DNA of 64,000 bases from Sphingomonas sp. PAMC26645 (GTDB lineage: Bacteria; Pseudomonadota; Alphaproteobacteria; Sphingomonadales; Sphingomonadaceae): the NCBI RefSeq assembly GCF_004795835.1, contig NZ_CP039249.1, forward strand, positions 2,269,001-2,333,000. Reading direction: 5' to 3'. The notes below the pieces were generated by a model. That model was not told the origin of the DNA. It saw only the letters and a program-made list of their open reading frames with translations, and searched no databases. Each line of letters starts with the position of its first letter. Position 1 is the stretch's first letter. Position numbers and translations under genes: made by a program. Shown here piece after piece: positions 44,008-53,302 of the stretch.

Positions 44008-45579
44008 TCAGGCGGTTATGGCGGCGGCGGGGATCGGGCCGGGCGCGGGCTGTGGATCCTCGTCGTGCTCGAATGGTCCCTTGCGGATCGTCGCGAGGAT
44101 CAGCCGCACCTCGATCACCGCAAGCGTGCCATAGATCGCGGTGAAGCCGATGATCGTCGTCCACAGCACCCCGCGGGTCAGCGACGACGCAGCCAGGAAG
44201 GTCGGCAGCACGCCCTCGATCGCCCAGGGCTGGCGACCGATCTCGGCCAGCATCCAGCCAAGCTCGATCGCGATCCACGGCAGCGGGATCGCGATGACGG
44301 CGAGCTTCAGGAACCAGCGCGTCTGGGTATGCATCCTGAGCGAGGTCAGCACGAACGCGGTGCCGAACAGGGCGATCATGAAGAAGCCGATGACCGCCAT
44401 GATCCGGAAGCTCCAGAACATCAGCGGCACGTTCGGCACCACGTCCCATGCGGTCGCCGCGATCAGCTGCGGGCTTGCCATGCGCGGATCGGCGACGTGG
44501 CGTTTCAGCAGCAGCGCATAGCCGAGATCGCGCTTGTGCGCCTCGAACCGCGCGCGCTGCGCGAGGTCGGTGCGGTCGATCTTAAGGTGCTGGACAGCAT
44601 TATAGGCGATAACGCCCGAGGTGATCCGCTCCTGTGCCTTCAGCACCAGTTCGGACATCCCCGTCACCTCCTTGTCGAGGCTGCGCGTCGCGATCAGGCC
44701 GAGCACCCAGGGCACCTGCACCTCGTAGCGGGTCTCGCGTAAGGCGACATCGGGCAACCCGAACAGCGTCAGTCCGGCGGGGGCAGGGGCGGTGTGCCAG
44801 GCTGCCTCGATCGCGGCGAGCTTCATCTTCTGGTTGTCGGTGAGCGCGTAACCGCTCTCGTCGCCGAGCACGACGACCGAGAGCGAGCCGGCGAGACCGA
44901 ACGCGGCGGCGACCGTCATCGAACGGCGCGCGACCGCGGTGTAGCGGCCCTTGAGCAGCCAGAAGGCGGAGATGCCGAGCACGACGACTGAGGCGCAGAC
45001 ATAGCCCGCGCTGACGGTGTGGACGAACTTCGCCTGCGCGATCGGGTTGAAAAGCACCGCGCCGAAATCGCTGACTTCCATCCGCATCGTGTCGGCGTTG
45101 AACTCCGCGCCGGTCGGGTTCTGCATCCAGCCGTTGGCGACCAGGATCCACAGCGCCGACAAATTGGTGCCGAGCGCGACCATGCACGTGACGGTCAGAT
45201 GGCCGAGCTTCGACAGGCGCTCCCAGCCGAAGAACATAAGCCCGACGAACGTCGCCTCGAGGAAGAACGCCATCAGCCCCTCGATCGCGAGCGGCGCGCC
45301 GAAGATGTCGCCGACATAATGCGAGAAATACGACCAGTTGGTGCCGAACTGGAATTCCATCGTCAGCCCGGTGGCGACGCCGAGCACGAAGTTGATCGCG
45401 AAGATCCGCCCCCAGAACCGCGTGATGACGCGCCAGATAGGCCGGTTCGTCATGACGTACACGGCCTCCATGATGACCAGCATCATCGACAGCCCGAGCG
45501 TCAGCGGCACGAACAGGAAATGGTACAAGGCGGTCAGCGCGAATTGCAGCCGCGACAGATCGATGACCCCAAGGTCCAT
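44008..45579 (-). CDS. cydA: Cytochrome bd ubiquinol oxidase subunit I
   Basis: A 523-residue membrane protein that holds haems b558, b595 and d. The N-terminal LSRLQFALTALYHFLFVPLT carries the His ligand near residue 19, and AEIGRQPWAIEGVLPT is the GRQPW signature near the quinol site. The start at 45579 (MDLGVIDLSR) is preceded by GGGGAG; a GTG at 45594 is rejected. The divergent promoter shared with cydDC contains a perfect FNR box. This is the oxidase expected to take over when the caa3 enzyme lacks oxygen. Confidence 0.95.
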   Translation of the reverse strand: MDLGVIDLSRLQFALTALYHFLFVPLTLGLSMMLVIMEAVYVMTNRPIWRVITRFWGRIFAINFVLGVATGLTMEFQFGTNWSYFSHYVGDIFGAPLAIEGLMAFFLEATFVGLMFFGWERLSKLGHLTVTCMVALGTNLSALWILVANGWMQNPTGAEFNADTMRMEVSDFGAVLFNPIAQAKFVHTVSAGYVCASVVVLGISAFWLLKGRYTAVARRSMTVAAAFGLAGSLSVVVLGDESGYALTDNQKMKLAAIEAAWHTAPAPAGLTLFGLPDVALRETRYEVQVPWVLGLIATRSLDKEVTGMSELVLKAQERITSGVIAYNAVQHLKIDRTDLAQRARFEAHKRDLGYALLLKRHVADPRMASPQLIAATAWDVVPNVPLMFWSFRIMAVIGFFMIALFGTAFVLTSLRMHTQTRWFLKLAVIAIPLPWIAIELGWMLAEIGRQPWAIEGVLPTFLAASSLTRGVLWTTIIGFTAIYGTLAVIEVRLILATIRKGPFEHDEDPQPAPGPIPAAAITA

Positions 45580-45651
45580 GGTGAAGCTCCCCACAGGGCC
45601 GTCGACGGGCCTGTCTGGGGGATGGGCTAGGCGCGAGCGACGGCGCGAACA

Positions 45652-45665
45652 TTGACCGCGGTCAA
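45652..45665. promoter_or_regulatory. FNR box between cydA and cydD
   Basis: TTGACCGCGGTCAA is a perfect palindrome. Its centre is 79 bases from the cydA ATG and 41.5 bases from the cydD ATG. On the cydA side a -41.5 position gives a 38-base leader; on the cydD side it puts the predicted transcript start on the ATG itself. Confidence 0.72.
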
Positions 45666-45699
45666 AGACGCGCGCGGCCGCTCCGTCGATTGCGGTGGT

Positions 45700-47361
45700 A
45701 TGAGCAGTATCGCCAAAGACCGAACGCTGGCGTCACAAGCCTATCTGAGGGCTGCCGTCGCGGATGGCGGCGGGGTGCGGGTTTCGACGAGCCTGCTGTT
45801 GCTCGACACCGTCGCGGCGATCGGGTTCGCCGTAGGGCTGGCGGGTGGGGTCGTCGCGGTGCCCGAAGGCGTCGCGGTGATGGCGCCGTGGGCTTTGCTG
45901 GCGAGCGTCTCGGCGATAGCGCGCGGTGCGTTTGCGATGCTAGCGACGCGCGTTGGCGCAAGTGGTGCGTACCGGGCGAAGACGCGGTTGCGGCAGCGTA
46001 TCGTCGACGCGGCGCTGCACCGCGCGCCGGGTTCGGAGGCGACGACCGGCACGCTGATGAGCGCCGCGATTGACGAGGTCGATGCGATCGACGGCTATGT
46101 GTCGCGCTTCCTGCCCGCGCGGATGGCGGCGTCGATCGCGCCGCTGATCGTGCTCGGCGCGACCGCTGTCGCCAGCCCGATCGCGGCCGCCATCCTCGTG
46201 GCGACGTTCTTTCCGTTCCTGGCCGCGATGATCCTGGCGGGCGGCGCCGCTGCGGATGTGTCACGCCGCCAGTTCATCGCGCTCGCCCGGTTGTCGGAGC
46301 TTTTCGCGGATCGGATCGGTGCGCTGCCGATCGTGCTGGCCTTTCGAGCGGAGGGGCGCGAGGCTGCTGCGCTCGGCGACGTCGCGGAGGATCTGGCACG
46401 GCGGACGATGCGCGTGCTGCGCGTCGCGTTCCTGTCGTCGGGTGCGCTGGAATTCTTCGCCGCGCTGTCGGTCGCGCTGGTCGCGGTCTATGCCGGGTTC
46501 AACCTGCTGGGCTTGCTCCCGTTTCCAGTGCCCGAAAAGCTCGACCTTGGCCGAGCGTTCTTCGTGCTGGCGCTCGCTCCCGAATTCTACGCGCCGATGC
46601 GCCGATTGGCGGCGGCCTACCACGATCGACAAGCGGCGGAGACGGCGGCGGAGCGGCTGGCGGCAGTCGAGCAGGCCAAGGCCGCGCCGTCGTCGGTCGT
46701 GCCCGTTTGGTCCAACACGGTGCCAAAGATCCGCTTCGAGTCCGTCTCGATCCGCTATGACGGCCAAGATCGCGCGGCGGTATCTGAAGTCTCGTTCGAG
46801 GCTTACCCCGGCATGATCGTCGCGCTGGTCGGCCCCTCCGGTAGCGGCAAGAGTAGCTTGTTGCAATTGCTCCTGAGCTTAGCGCCTTTGTCCGGGGGGC
46901 GCGTGTTGATCGGCGATGACGACCTCGCTGAGATCGGCAGCATCGCGCCGATCGCCGCGTGGATGGGGCAGTCGCCGCTAATCCTGCCCGGGACGATCGG
47001 CTCGAACATCGCACTCGCCGACCCAACCGCATCGCCCGAGCGGATCGCGGAGGTCGCACGGACCGCGGGGCTATCACCGATGCTGCTCGCACGCGGAGGA
47101 TTGGCCGCGGTGATCGATGCACGTGGTAGTGGGCTCTCGGGGGGAGAACGGCGCAGGATCGCACTCGCCCGCGCGTTGTTGAAGCCGGCGCCAGTGCTGT
47201 TGCTCGACGAGCCGACTGCTCATCTGGACGCCGAGTCCGAGGCGCGCCTGATCGAGGCGATCGCGCGCGCCTGCACCGGGCGCACCACGATCATCGCAAC
47301 GCACAGTGCAGGGCTGGCTGCGATCGCCGATCTCGTCATCGAGCTCGGAGAGCAGGCATGA
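45700..47361 (+). CDS. cydD: Cytochrome bd assembly ABC transporter, CydD
   Basis: A protein of about 553 residues. It has six membrane helices (about 20-310) and a C-terminal ATPase with Walker A GPSGSGKSSLLQLLL, signature LSGGERRRIALARALL and Walker B VLLLDEPTAHLD. With CydC it exports glutathione/cysteine to the periplasm, or moves haem, as needed for cytochrome bd assembly. The ATG at 45700 is preferred; a TTG at 45652 lies inside the FNR box. No good Shine-Dalgarno is seen before 45700, consistent with a leaderless message. It overlaps cydC by four bases. Confidence 0.9.
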   Translation: MSSIAKDRTLASQAYLRAAVADGGGVRVSTSLLLLDTVAAIGFAVGLAGGVVAVPEGVAVMAPWALLASVSAIARGAFAMLATRVGASGAYRAKTRLRQRIVDAALHRAPGSEATTGTLMSAAIDEVDAIDGYVSRFLPARMAASIAPLIVLGATAVASPIAAAILVATFFPFLAAMILAGGAAADVSRRQFIALARLSELFADRIGALPIVLAFRAEGREAAALGDVAEDLARRTMRVLRVAFLSSGALEFFAALSVALVAVYAGFNLLGLLPFPVPEKLDLGRAFFVLALAPEFYAPMRRLAAAYHDRQAAETAAERLAAVEQAKAAPSSVVPVWSNTVPKIRFESVSIRYDGQDRAAVSEVSFEAYPGMIVALVGPSGSGKSSLLQLLLSLAPLSGGRVLIGDDDLAEIGSIAPIAAWMGQSPLILPGTIGSNIALADPTASPERIAEVARTAGLSPMLLARGGLAAVIDARGSGLSGGERRRIALARALLKPAPVLLLDEPTAHLDAESEARLIEAIARACTGRTTIIATHSAGLAAIADLVIELGEQA

Positions 47362-49010
47362 CCGCGTTCGACGTCCTCATCGCAAACGAACGCCGGCGGC
47401 AGCGACGCGGTCTGTGGCGCGCGAGCGGCTATGCCGCGATCGTCGCGATAGCCTCGGTCGTGCTGCTTGGCCTGTCGGGCTGGTTCATCACCGCTGCGGC
47501 GCTCGCCGGAGTGGCCGGGCCGATCGCCGCGCAGGGCTTCAATTACATGCTGCCGAGCGCGGGTATACGCCTGCTCGCGATCCTCCGCACCGCCGGGCGC
47601 TACGGCGAGCGGCTGGCCAGCCACGACGCCGCGTTCAACGCACTCACCCGCATCCGCCCCGCGTTGTTCCTCGGTCTCGCGCGCGGCCCCGCAGAACACG
47701 CGCTGGCGCTGACCCAGGGCGAGGCGACCGCCCGCATCGTCCAGGATGTGAATGTCGTCGAGGCGCAGTTCGTCCGGCTCTCCGCCATGCCCGGCATGAT
47801 CGCGGCGCTCGCGAGCGGCCTGCTGTTGTGTGCCTTGGGAGGGTGGCGGCCGGCGTCGGCGCTCGTGCTGTGCCTCGTCGGTGTGCTGGCGGTTGCAAGC
47901 GTCCTGGCCCGCCGCCTCGGAGCACCGGGGCGCGAGGTGCAGCGTGCGACCGGGGCGCTCAAGAACGCCTTTGCCGGTGTTGCCGATGCTGCGGCCGAAC
48001 TCCGCTGCTATGGCGTCGAGGCGCAGGCGATGGAGGCCGTCGATGCGTGCAGCTTGCGCCTCGCGGAAGCGCAACGCGCGCAGGCCGGCGTGGCCGGCTG
48101 GTTCGAGTTCATCCAGGCGGTCGCCCTCGGCGTGGCAGGCGTTTCGGCGCTGATCCTCGCTGCACCCGCGGGCGCACCGATCGCGGCGCTGTGCGCGCTG
48201 GCGGCGGTCATGGCGATCGACGGTGCCGGACCGGTGTTGCGCAACCTGGCCCAGCGAAGCGCCGTGCGCGAGGCCACAGCGCGGCTCGACGATCTGCTGC
48301 ACTCCGAGATAACGGAGGACGAGCCGACAGCGTGCCTTGGCGCCGCGCGATCGCTAGATCTGCTCGGAACGCACCTCACTATGGGCATCCGCGTCGCGCT
48401 GGTCGGGGCATCGGGGACGGGCAAGACCACGCTCGTGGAAAGTCTGCTCGGCCTGCGTGCCGCGAACCCGGGCACCGCCTTCATCGACGGCAAGGATATC
48501 GTCGACGTCCCGCTCGCCGTCCGTCGCGCGACGTTCGGCTGGGCACCGCAGGACGCCGCTTTGCTGGCTGGGACGATCCGCGACACCCTCGCGCTCGGCG
48601 ACGCGCAGGCCGATAATGCCGCAATGTGGGCGGTGCTGGCCGACGCTGCGCTGACCGACGTGATCGAAGCCCTGCCCAACGGTCTCGACACCTGGATCGG
48701 AGAACACGGCGTGCGCCTGTCGGGTGGCGAGCGCCGGCGGCTTGCGCTCGCCCGCGCCTATCTCGTCCGCGCGCCGTGGCTATTGCTCGACGAACCTACC
48801 GAAGGGCTCGACTCTGACACGGAACGCCATGTCGCCGAACGCCTGTCCGCCCGGCTCGGCAGGACAGGGCAGGGGCTCGTGATGGTCAGCCACCGTCCGG
48901 CGATGGTCGCGCTGTGCGATCGGCAACTCGCGGTCGCTCCGGCGTCGAACTCGATCGTCGCGCTACCCACGGATACCGTACCGCAACCGCGTCGGTATAG
49001 CCGAGATTGA
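47358..49010 (+). CDS. cydC: Cytochrome bd assembly ABC transporter, CydC
   Basis: A 550-residue partner of CydD. Membrane helices span about 15-290 (SVVLLGLSGWFITAAALAG, FNYMLPSAGIRLLAILRTAG). The ATPase has GASGTGKTTLVESLL, LSGGERRRLALARAYL and LLLDEPTEGLD. It starts with an ATGA overlap on cydD. Its last 125 bases overlap the end of the opposite-strand hydroxylase gene, an unusually long convergent overlap. Confidence 0.92.
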   Translation: MTAFDVLIANERRRQRRGLWRASGYAAIVAIASVVLLGLSGWFITAAALAGVAGPIAAQGFNYMLPSAGIRLLAILRTAGRYGERLASHDAAFNALTRIRPALFLGLARGPAEHALALTQGEATARIVQDVNVVEAQFVRLSAMPGMIAALASGLLLCALGGWRPASALVLCLVGVLAVASVLARRLGAPGREVQRATGALKNAFAGVADAAAELRCYGVEAQAMEAVDACSLRLAEAQRAQAGVAGWFEFIQAVALGVAGVSALILAAPAGAPIAALCALAAVMAIDGAGPVLRNLAQRSAVREATARLDDLLHSEITEDEPTACLGAARSLDLLGTHLTMGIRVALVGASGTGKTTLVESLLGLRAANPGTAFIDGKDIVDVPLAVRRATFGWAPQDAALLAGTIRDTLALGDAQADNAAMWAVLADAALTDVIEALPNGLDTWIGEHGVRLSGGERRRLALARAYLVRAPWLLLDEPTEGLDSDTERHVAERLSARLGRTGQGLVMVSHRPAMVALCDRQLAVAPASNSIVALPTDTVPQPRRYSRD

Positions 49011-49677
49011 AGACCGTCGGACTCTTCGCCGGCCGTTCGACCCGGCGATAGAGCGTCCCGAACACGCGGTCCCAAGCGAAATTCGTGATCCCGAAATTGC
49101 CCGTCTCGTCGTGGAAATGATGCTCCATATGACGCGCCTTCATCGTCGCCAGCCACTTGACCCGCGGCTTGTACGAAAGATGCTGGATGCAGTGGAAGAA
49201 CTCGTAGACGCAGGTGCACAGCAGCCCGGTCGCGAACCCCGCCGCCGCGCCTCCGGTCCCGCCGATCAGCCACCCCGGCACCGCAGCGACCACCAGCAGC
49301 GTCGGCACCGTCGTGTAGAGCGCGCCGAACAGTACCTCGAGATGATTGGGGTCGCGGTGATGATCGTAATGGATCCGCTTCCAGGTGCCCGCGAGCAGCG
49401 GCGTCTTGAACATCCACAGCGAGTGCAGCACCCAGCGGTGCAGCCCGTACCAGATCAGCGGATACGCGAGCACGACCAGCGCGATCGTCGCGACGGTCGT
49501 CACCACGTCCGCCGGGCGCCAAACGAAAACGCCGACCGATACTGCGATTAGGGCCATATAAGCCAGGATGGCGTGATGCTGGAGATACGCGACCGCCAAT
49601 TCGCGCAACGTCATCCGGTCGAGGTGATGCGAGCGCCGCCAGAACGGCTCCGCTCGCTCAGGCCCTTCGGTCGTCAC
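48886..49677 (-). CDS. Fatty acid hydroxylase/sterol desaturase-family membrane enzyme
   Basis: A 263-residue di-iron membrane enzyme. Four histidine clusters are visible: HRWVLH, HYDHHRDPNH, FHCIQHLSYK and HMEHHFHDE, within four membrane helices. Family members hydroxylate or desaturate fatty acids, sterols or carotenoids using O2. The GTG at 49677 overlaps the ompW stop (GTGA) and is chosen over longer frames that run into ompW. The C-terminal ~40 residues are encoded antisense to cydC. The substrate is unknown; lipid hydroxylation would suit the co-occurrence with oleate hydratase. Confidence 0.85.
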   Translation of the reverse strand: MTTEGPERAEPFWRRSHHLDRMTLRELAVAYLQHHAILAYMALIAVSVGVFVWRPADVVTTVATIALVVLAYPLIWYGLHRWVLHSLWMFKTPLLAGTWKRIHYDHHRDPNHLEVLFGALYTTVPTLLVVAAVPGWLIGGTGGAAAGFATGLLCTCVYEFFHCIQHLSYKPRVKWLATMKARHMEHHFHDETGNFGITNFAWDRVFGTLYRRVERPAKSPTVFNLGYTDAVAVRYPWVARRSSSTPERPRVADRTARPSPDGG

Positions 49678-50372
49678 AGCCGAATGCCGAGCCCGATGCC
49701 GAACACCAGCGGATCGAGGCTTATCGCGACCCGCTGCGTGCCGGTCGCCGTGGTCCGCAGCCGCGCGGTCGTGTCGATGTCGATATATTTTACGTCGAGG
49801 TTCAGGAACACTTTCGGCGTGATGTCGATATCGACGCCGGCCTGTGCCGCCCATCCGAAGCTGTCCTTCATGCGGACGTCGGTCGGTCCCACGGCTGCGA
49901 CGAGACCGTCAGACGCCTTCTCGTTCCAGAAGATCGTGTAGTTCACGCCGGCACCGACATAGGGGCGGATCTTGCCGGTCGGGTTCAAATGATATTGCGC
50001 GGTCAGCGTCGGCGGCAAGACCCAGGTCGAGGCGAGCTTCCCGATCGAGCCGGTCGTGCCGGTACGGCCGTCGGCGTGATGCTTGGTGGTCGACGCGATC
50101 AGTTCGAAGCCGATGTGATCGGTCGCCATGTAGGTGACGTCGACCTCGGGCATGAAGCTGTCGTTCACCCTGACATGCTCGCCGGGAAACGAGGGCAGCA
50201 CGCTGCCGGACTTCTCGTTCGGCGCGACCAGGATCGTCCGCACGCGCAGCAGCACGTCGCCGGCGGCAATGCCCTGGCGCGGTGCCGCGTCGGTCTGCGC
50301 CAGGGCAGGGGCGGCCACGGCCATACCCGCACAGGCCGCACCGATAGCTAGGCTCTTGATCGACACTTTCAT
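49674..50372 (-). CDS. ompW: OmpW-family outer membrane protein
   Basis: A 232-residue eight-stranded barrel. The signal peptide ends at PALAQ (about residue 26). Typical strands are FMPEVDVTYMATDHIGFELI, LPPTLTAQYHLNPTGKIRPY and VFLNLDVKYIDIDTTARL, with the final strand ending GIGLGIRL. OmpW proteins form narrow pores for small hydrophobic molecules and are FNR-controlled in several bacteria. An FNR box lies about 85 bases upstream, with a weaker half-matching site (TTGATCGCGAACAA, 50428-50441) between. Confidence 0.9.
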   Translation of the reverse strand: MKVSIKSLAIGAACAGMAVAAPALAQTDAAPRQGIAAGDVLLRVRTILVAPNEKSGSVLPSFPGEHVRVNDSFMPEVDVTYMATDHIGFELIASTTKHHADGRTGTTGSIGKLASTWVLPPTLTAQYHLNPTGKIRPYVGAGVNYTIFWNEKASDGLVAAVGPTDVRMKDSFGWAAQAGVDIDITPKVFLNLDVKYIDIDTTARLRTTATGTQRVAISLDPLVFGIGLGIRL

Positions 50373-50450
50373 GGTCCGGCTCCTGTAATCCAATGCCGTC
50401 GAGCTACGCGCGCGGCGCGGCGCGGGCGTTGATCGCGAACAAGGATCGGG

Positions 50451-50464
50451 TTGACCGCGGTCAA
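50451..50464. promoter_or_regulatory. FNR box between ompW and the hemN remnant
   Basis: TTGACCGCGGTCAA is identical to the cyd box, and the next five bases (AGACG) are also shared. Its centre is 41.5 bases from the hemN ATG, exactly as at cydD. It can serve both directions. Confidence 0.7.
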
Positions 50465-50498
50465 AGACGTCACGCCGGCCGCCGCCCATTTCGCGGCC

Positions 50499-50716
50499 AT
50501 GTGGACCTATCGTCCAGAACTGCTCGCGGTGCGGTGCCGCGCTACACCAGCTATCCGACCGCCGCGGAGTTCACCGACGCCGTCCGCCCCGCGGACATAC
50601 ACGCCGCGCTGACGGGAATCGCCAAGGATGAAACCGTCTCGCTCTACGTGCACATCCCCTATTGCCGGCAGATTTGCTGGTATTGCGGGTGCAGCACCTG
50701 CGCGGCATGGCGTTAA
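50499..50716 (+). pseudogene. hemN: Truncated, frameshifted hemN (oxygen-independent coproporphyrinogen III oxidase)
   Basis: The ATG at 50499 opens MWTYRPELLA, the HemN N-terminus. The sequence then continues in another frame as VPRYTSYPTAAEFTDAVRPA and YVHIPYCRQICWYCGCST, which includes the radical-SAM CxxxCxxC motif. A one-base loss (or two-base gain) near 50530 breaks the frame, and similarity ends at about 50700, where a stop follows. Only about 70 of roughly 450 residues remain. Intact HemN makes haem without oxygen; the retained FNR box shows it was once part of this regulon. Confidence 0.8.
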
Positions 50717-51289
50717 ATGGTCCGGAGACGAGGCCGGTCAGCACATCGGGGGCGCTACATGGTACTGGAAAGCGTGACGAATTAAGCGATGACCCCGCCG
50801 TCACGTTGTCGTTCATTGTCGCGTGATCGACCCGGCCATGCCGGAAGATCAAAGCGGCTACGCCGCTGGAGCTACACCACGCGGTGGGACAGGATCGTCA
50901 TTTTAAGAACGCAACGTTGGGCGAGACGATTGTACCGCCTGTCGGGTGGAACCAAGTTCAACAGCGACCAAACCGGGCCTCGTAACCAACTTGTAGAACT
51001 CGACATTTCGCCGCGCTGACGGGCGATGTAGTCGTTTGTGGCAAACGCCAACAGTCCGACATCCTCGCTACCAGTTCAGCCTCCGGGCCACACTCGTCGT
51101 ACGGATATATCGTTAAACTGGTTTGACGGCGAAACGTGCGGTGAGGCTCCGCCTTAAGAAGCCCGATGTTACCGGATTTCTGCAATGCCTATTCGGGAAC
51201 CGTTGATTGCACTGATCAAGACGAAGGCGCCATGCAGTCCTCCTCTATTCAATCCTGTGGTCTGAGGCATTTTTCGTAACACAAGCTTC
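50717..51289. other. Gene-free stretch after the hemN remnant
   Basis: No frame here has convincing coding character. Base composition is more AT-rich and uneven than in flanking genes, which fits a deletion or insertion scar where the rest of hemN was lost. No terminal repeats or transposase motif was recognised. Confidence 0.4.
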
Positions 51290-52285
51290 ATGTTTGATCG
51301 TTACGGCAACAAAATGAAACTACCTTCGTCGCCTCGAGCGATGCCGCCAGTTCAGCGCTGGCATGATCGTCTGGACGCTCTGATCGCTTGGTCGACCGCG
51401 CTTTCGGTCGCCCAGGCACGCACCGTGACCGCTGCAGCCGTCGTAGTCGCAGGACTTGCCGATTTTGCGACCGGCGATGCCTTATGGTTCGGCCCGATCT
51501 ACCTGCTGATCATCTGCGTGCCCGCGTGGACCCTGGGCTGGCGCGAGGCTGCGCTGACCAGCGCCACGTGCGTGGCGGTATCGCTCGCCGCGAACGGACT
51601 GGAGGCTTATCCCCTTGGTCGCACTGCGATCGCCTGGAACATGGCGATGCGGATCTTGGCGGTGACGATCATCATCGTTTTGATGTCCGGCACGCGCCGC
51701 TCGCACGACCGCGAATGGAACCGCGCGCGGAGTGATCCCTTGACCGGGCTCGTCAACGAGCAGGCCTTTTACGACAATGCCACGGCGGCCGCGAAGGGTC
51801 AGCAGTGGGGGATACTCGCCTATGTCGACCTCGACGGTTTCAAGCAAATCAACGACCGCCACGGTCATGCCGCGGGGGACGAGGCGCTACAGGCCTTCGC
51901 CAGCGGGGTGCGCGACTTGATCCGATCGGACGACGTGTTCGCCCGCATCGGGGGCGACGAATTTTTGTTGTTTCTGCCGGTCGACAGCGAAGCCGAAGGC
52001 TATGAGCTTGCCACCACGCTGCATCTGCGGATGAACTGCCTGCAGACGACGTTCGCGCTGGGCTGCAGCATCGGCGCCCTGGTGTTGGACCTGAGCGAAA
52101 CCGCGATCCGCAAGGACCATGTCAGCCTTGCCGACCGGCTGATGTACGAAGCCAAGAACGAAGGAGGCGCCATCTGGATTCGTACTGCCGGTGTGCCGGA
52201 AGATGGCGGCTGGACGGGCCCGGGAGCGCCTCTCGACCACCGAGAGGTCTTCGGCGTTATCCCTGCTCCCAGCGCCCTGCACTGA
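51290..52285 (+). CDS. Membrane-bound diguanylate cyclase
   Basis: A 331-residue protein. Residues about 35-145 form four to five membrane helices (a MASE-like sensor region), followed by a GGDEF domain at about 150-300. The active site is ARIGGDEFLLFLP, preceded by DPLTGLVNEQAFYD and DLDGFKQINDRHGH. It makes c-di-GMP from two GTP. No clear I-site RxxD is visible five residues before GGDEF. c-di-GMP could control the fimbriae or the Pel-like system, but the PelD here lacks the usual binding domain. Confidence 0.9.
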   Translation: MFDRYGNKMKLPSSPRAMPPVQRWHDRLDALIAWSTALSVAQARTVTAAAVVVAGLADFATGDALWFGPIYLLIICVPAWTLGWREAALTSATCVAVSLAANGLEAYPLGRTAIAWNMAMRILAVTIIIVLMSGTRRSHDREWNRARSDPLTGLVNEQAFYDNATAAAKGQQWGILAYVDLDGFKQINDRHGHAAGDEALQAFASGVRDLIRSDDVFARIGGDEFLLFLPVDSEAEGYELATTLHLRMNCLQTTFALGCSIGALVLDLSETAIRKDHVSLADRLMYEAKNEGGAIWIRTAGVPEDGGWTGPGAPLDHREVFGVIPAPSALH

Positions 52286-52543
52286 GGTGGCGGAAGTGGA
52301 CGCGTGATGACCGCAACTGGGCATGGCCGGACGCCGTAGGGTACTTACCGATAGCCTACGGATTGTGCTTACGGCGATGACCTGTTCCGATTTCGCCCGT
52401 TGTCACGCGTCCGACCGCGGCATTCATGAATGCTAAAAGCCCGTAATTATTTACAACGCCTTTACCATATGCGCGAATATACGAAACTGACCCGCAATTC
52501 GTTATGATCGCTCGCATATGAAGCGCATGATTAGCGGACGTGA

Positions 52544-53302
52544 ATGCCACCTCGAAGAAGTAGCAGCACGCAACCGGGAGAATGCAGGGTGGATTCGAGC
52601 AATCGACGCCGCGTACAGTGTATCTATATCGTTGGCGAGAAAACCGGCCAAACGTTCAAGGAGATATCCAGGTTTGTTCTAGGCAATGCGAATTACACTA
52701 TCATCAGCATCCCCGATTTCGACGAATTCGTACGCGAAATCGAAAATATCGAGCCGGGATGCGTCGTCGTGAAAGCGAGCGCGGTGCAACTCGCGCAACT
52801 CGCCCTTGCGCGCGTAGAGAGCGCTCGATCGCCGCCGTTGTCGTTGATCCTGCTGGGGGACACACTCGACGTGGCGACCGTGATCGAGGCGATGAAGGTG
52901 GCATCGATCCAGTTTCTCGCGCGGCCTTTCGATGCATCGCATCTGCTCGCGGCGTTGGCGGAAGGGTTCGATAGCCTGGATCGGGAGTTGCAGACCACGA
53001 CCGCGGATCGGGCTGGCGTCGATCAGTTGGCGTCGCTGACACCGCGCGAGCGCAACGTGTTCGAAGGGCTGATCGATGGCCTGTCCAACAAGGAGATCGC
53101 GAAGCGGTTGGCGATCAGCCACCGGACGGTCGAGGTGTACCGCGCCAATCTGGCGGTGAAGCTGCATTCCAAGAAACCAACCGACTGGGTACGGCTGAAG
53201 TTGGGGCTTTCGCCGGGAACGGCAAATCGGCGGCGCGACGACACGTCGGCGGAGGAACCGGTCGTCGACACCCCGGAGATCAGGGCGACACGTCGATTGT
53301 GA
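52544..53302 (+). CDS. FixJ/NarL-like regulator with degenerate receiver
   Basis: A protein of about 252 residues. The N-terminal ~140 residues follow a receiver fold (CIYIVGEKTGQTFKEISRFV, LSLILLGDTLDVATVIEAMK, SIQFLARPFDASHLLAAL). The phosphoacceptor Asp is replaced: the expected beta-3 end reads GCVVVKASA. The C-terminal helix-turn-helix (LTPRERNVFEGLIDGLSNKE, HRTVEVYRANLAVKL) is close to that of the FixJ at 29892. It therefore probably works without phosphorylation. A GTG at 52589 with GGAGAATG upstream is an alternative start. It lies next to the fimbrial operon, overlapping its end by 23 bases. Confidence 0.82.
   Translation: MPPRRSSSTQPGECRVDSSNRRRVQCIYIVGEKTGQTFKEISRFVLGNANYTIISIPDFDEFVREIENIEPGCVVVKASAVQLAQLALARVESARSPPLSLILLGDTLDVATVIEAMKVASIQFLARPFDASHLLAALAEGFDSLDRELQTTTADRAGVDQLASLTPRERNVFEGLIDGLSNKEIAKRLAISHRTVEVYRANLAVKLHSKKPTDWVRLKLGLSPGTANRRRDDTSAEEPVVDTPEIRATRRL

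Noticed and set aside
50428..50441. TTGATCGCGAACAA as a second FNR box for ompW
   Set aside because: Only one half-site is good; the other (AACAA) departs from ATCAA, so it is at best a weak site.
50571..50852. 93-residue minus-strand frame across the hemN scar
   Set aside because: Its N-terminal half lies in the gene-free scar with no recognised motif, and the rest is antisense to the hemN remnant.
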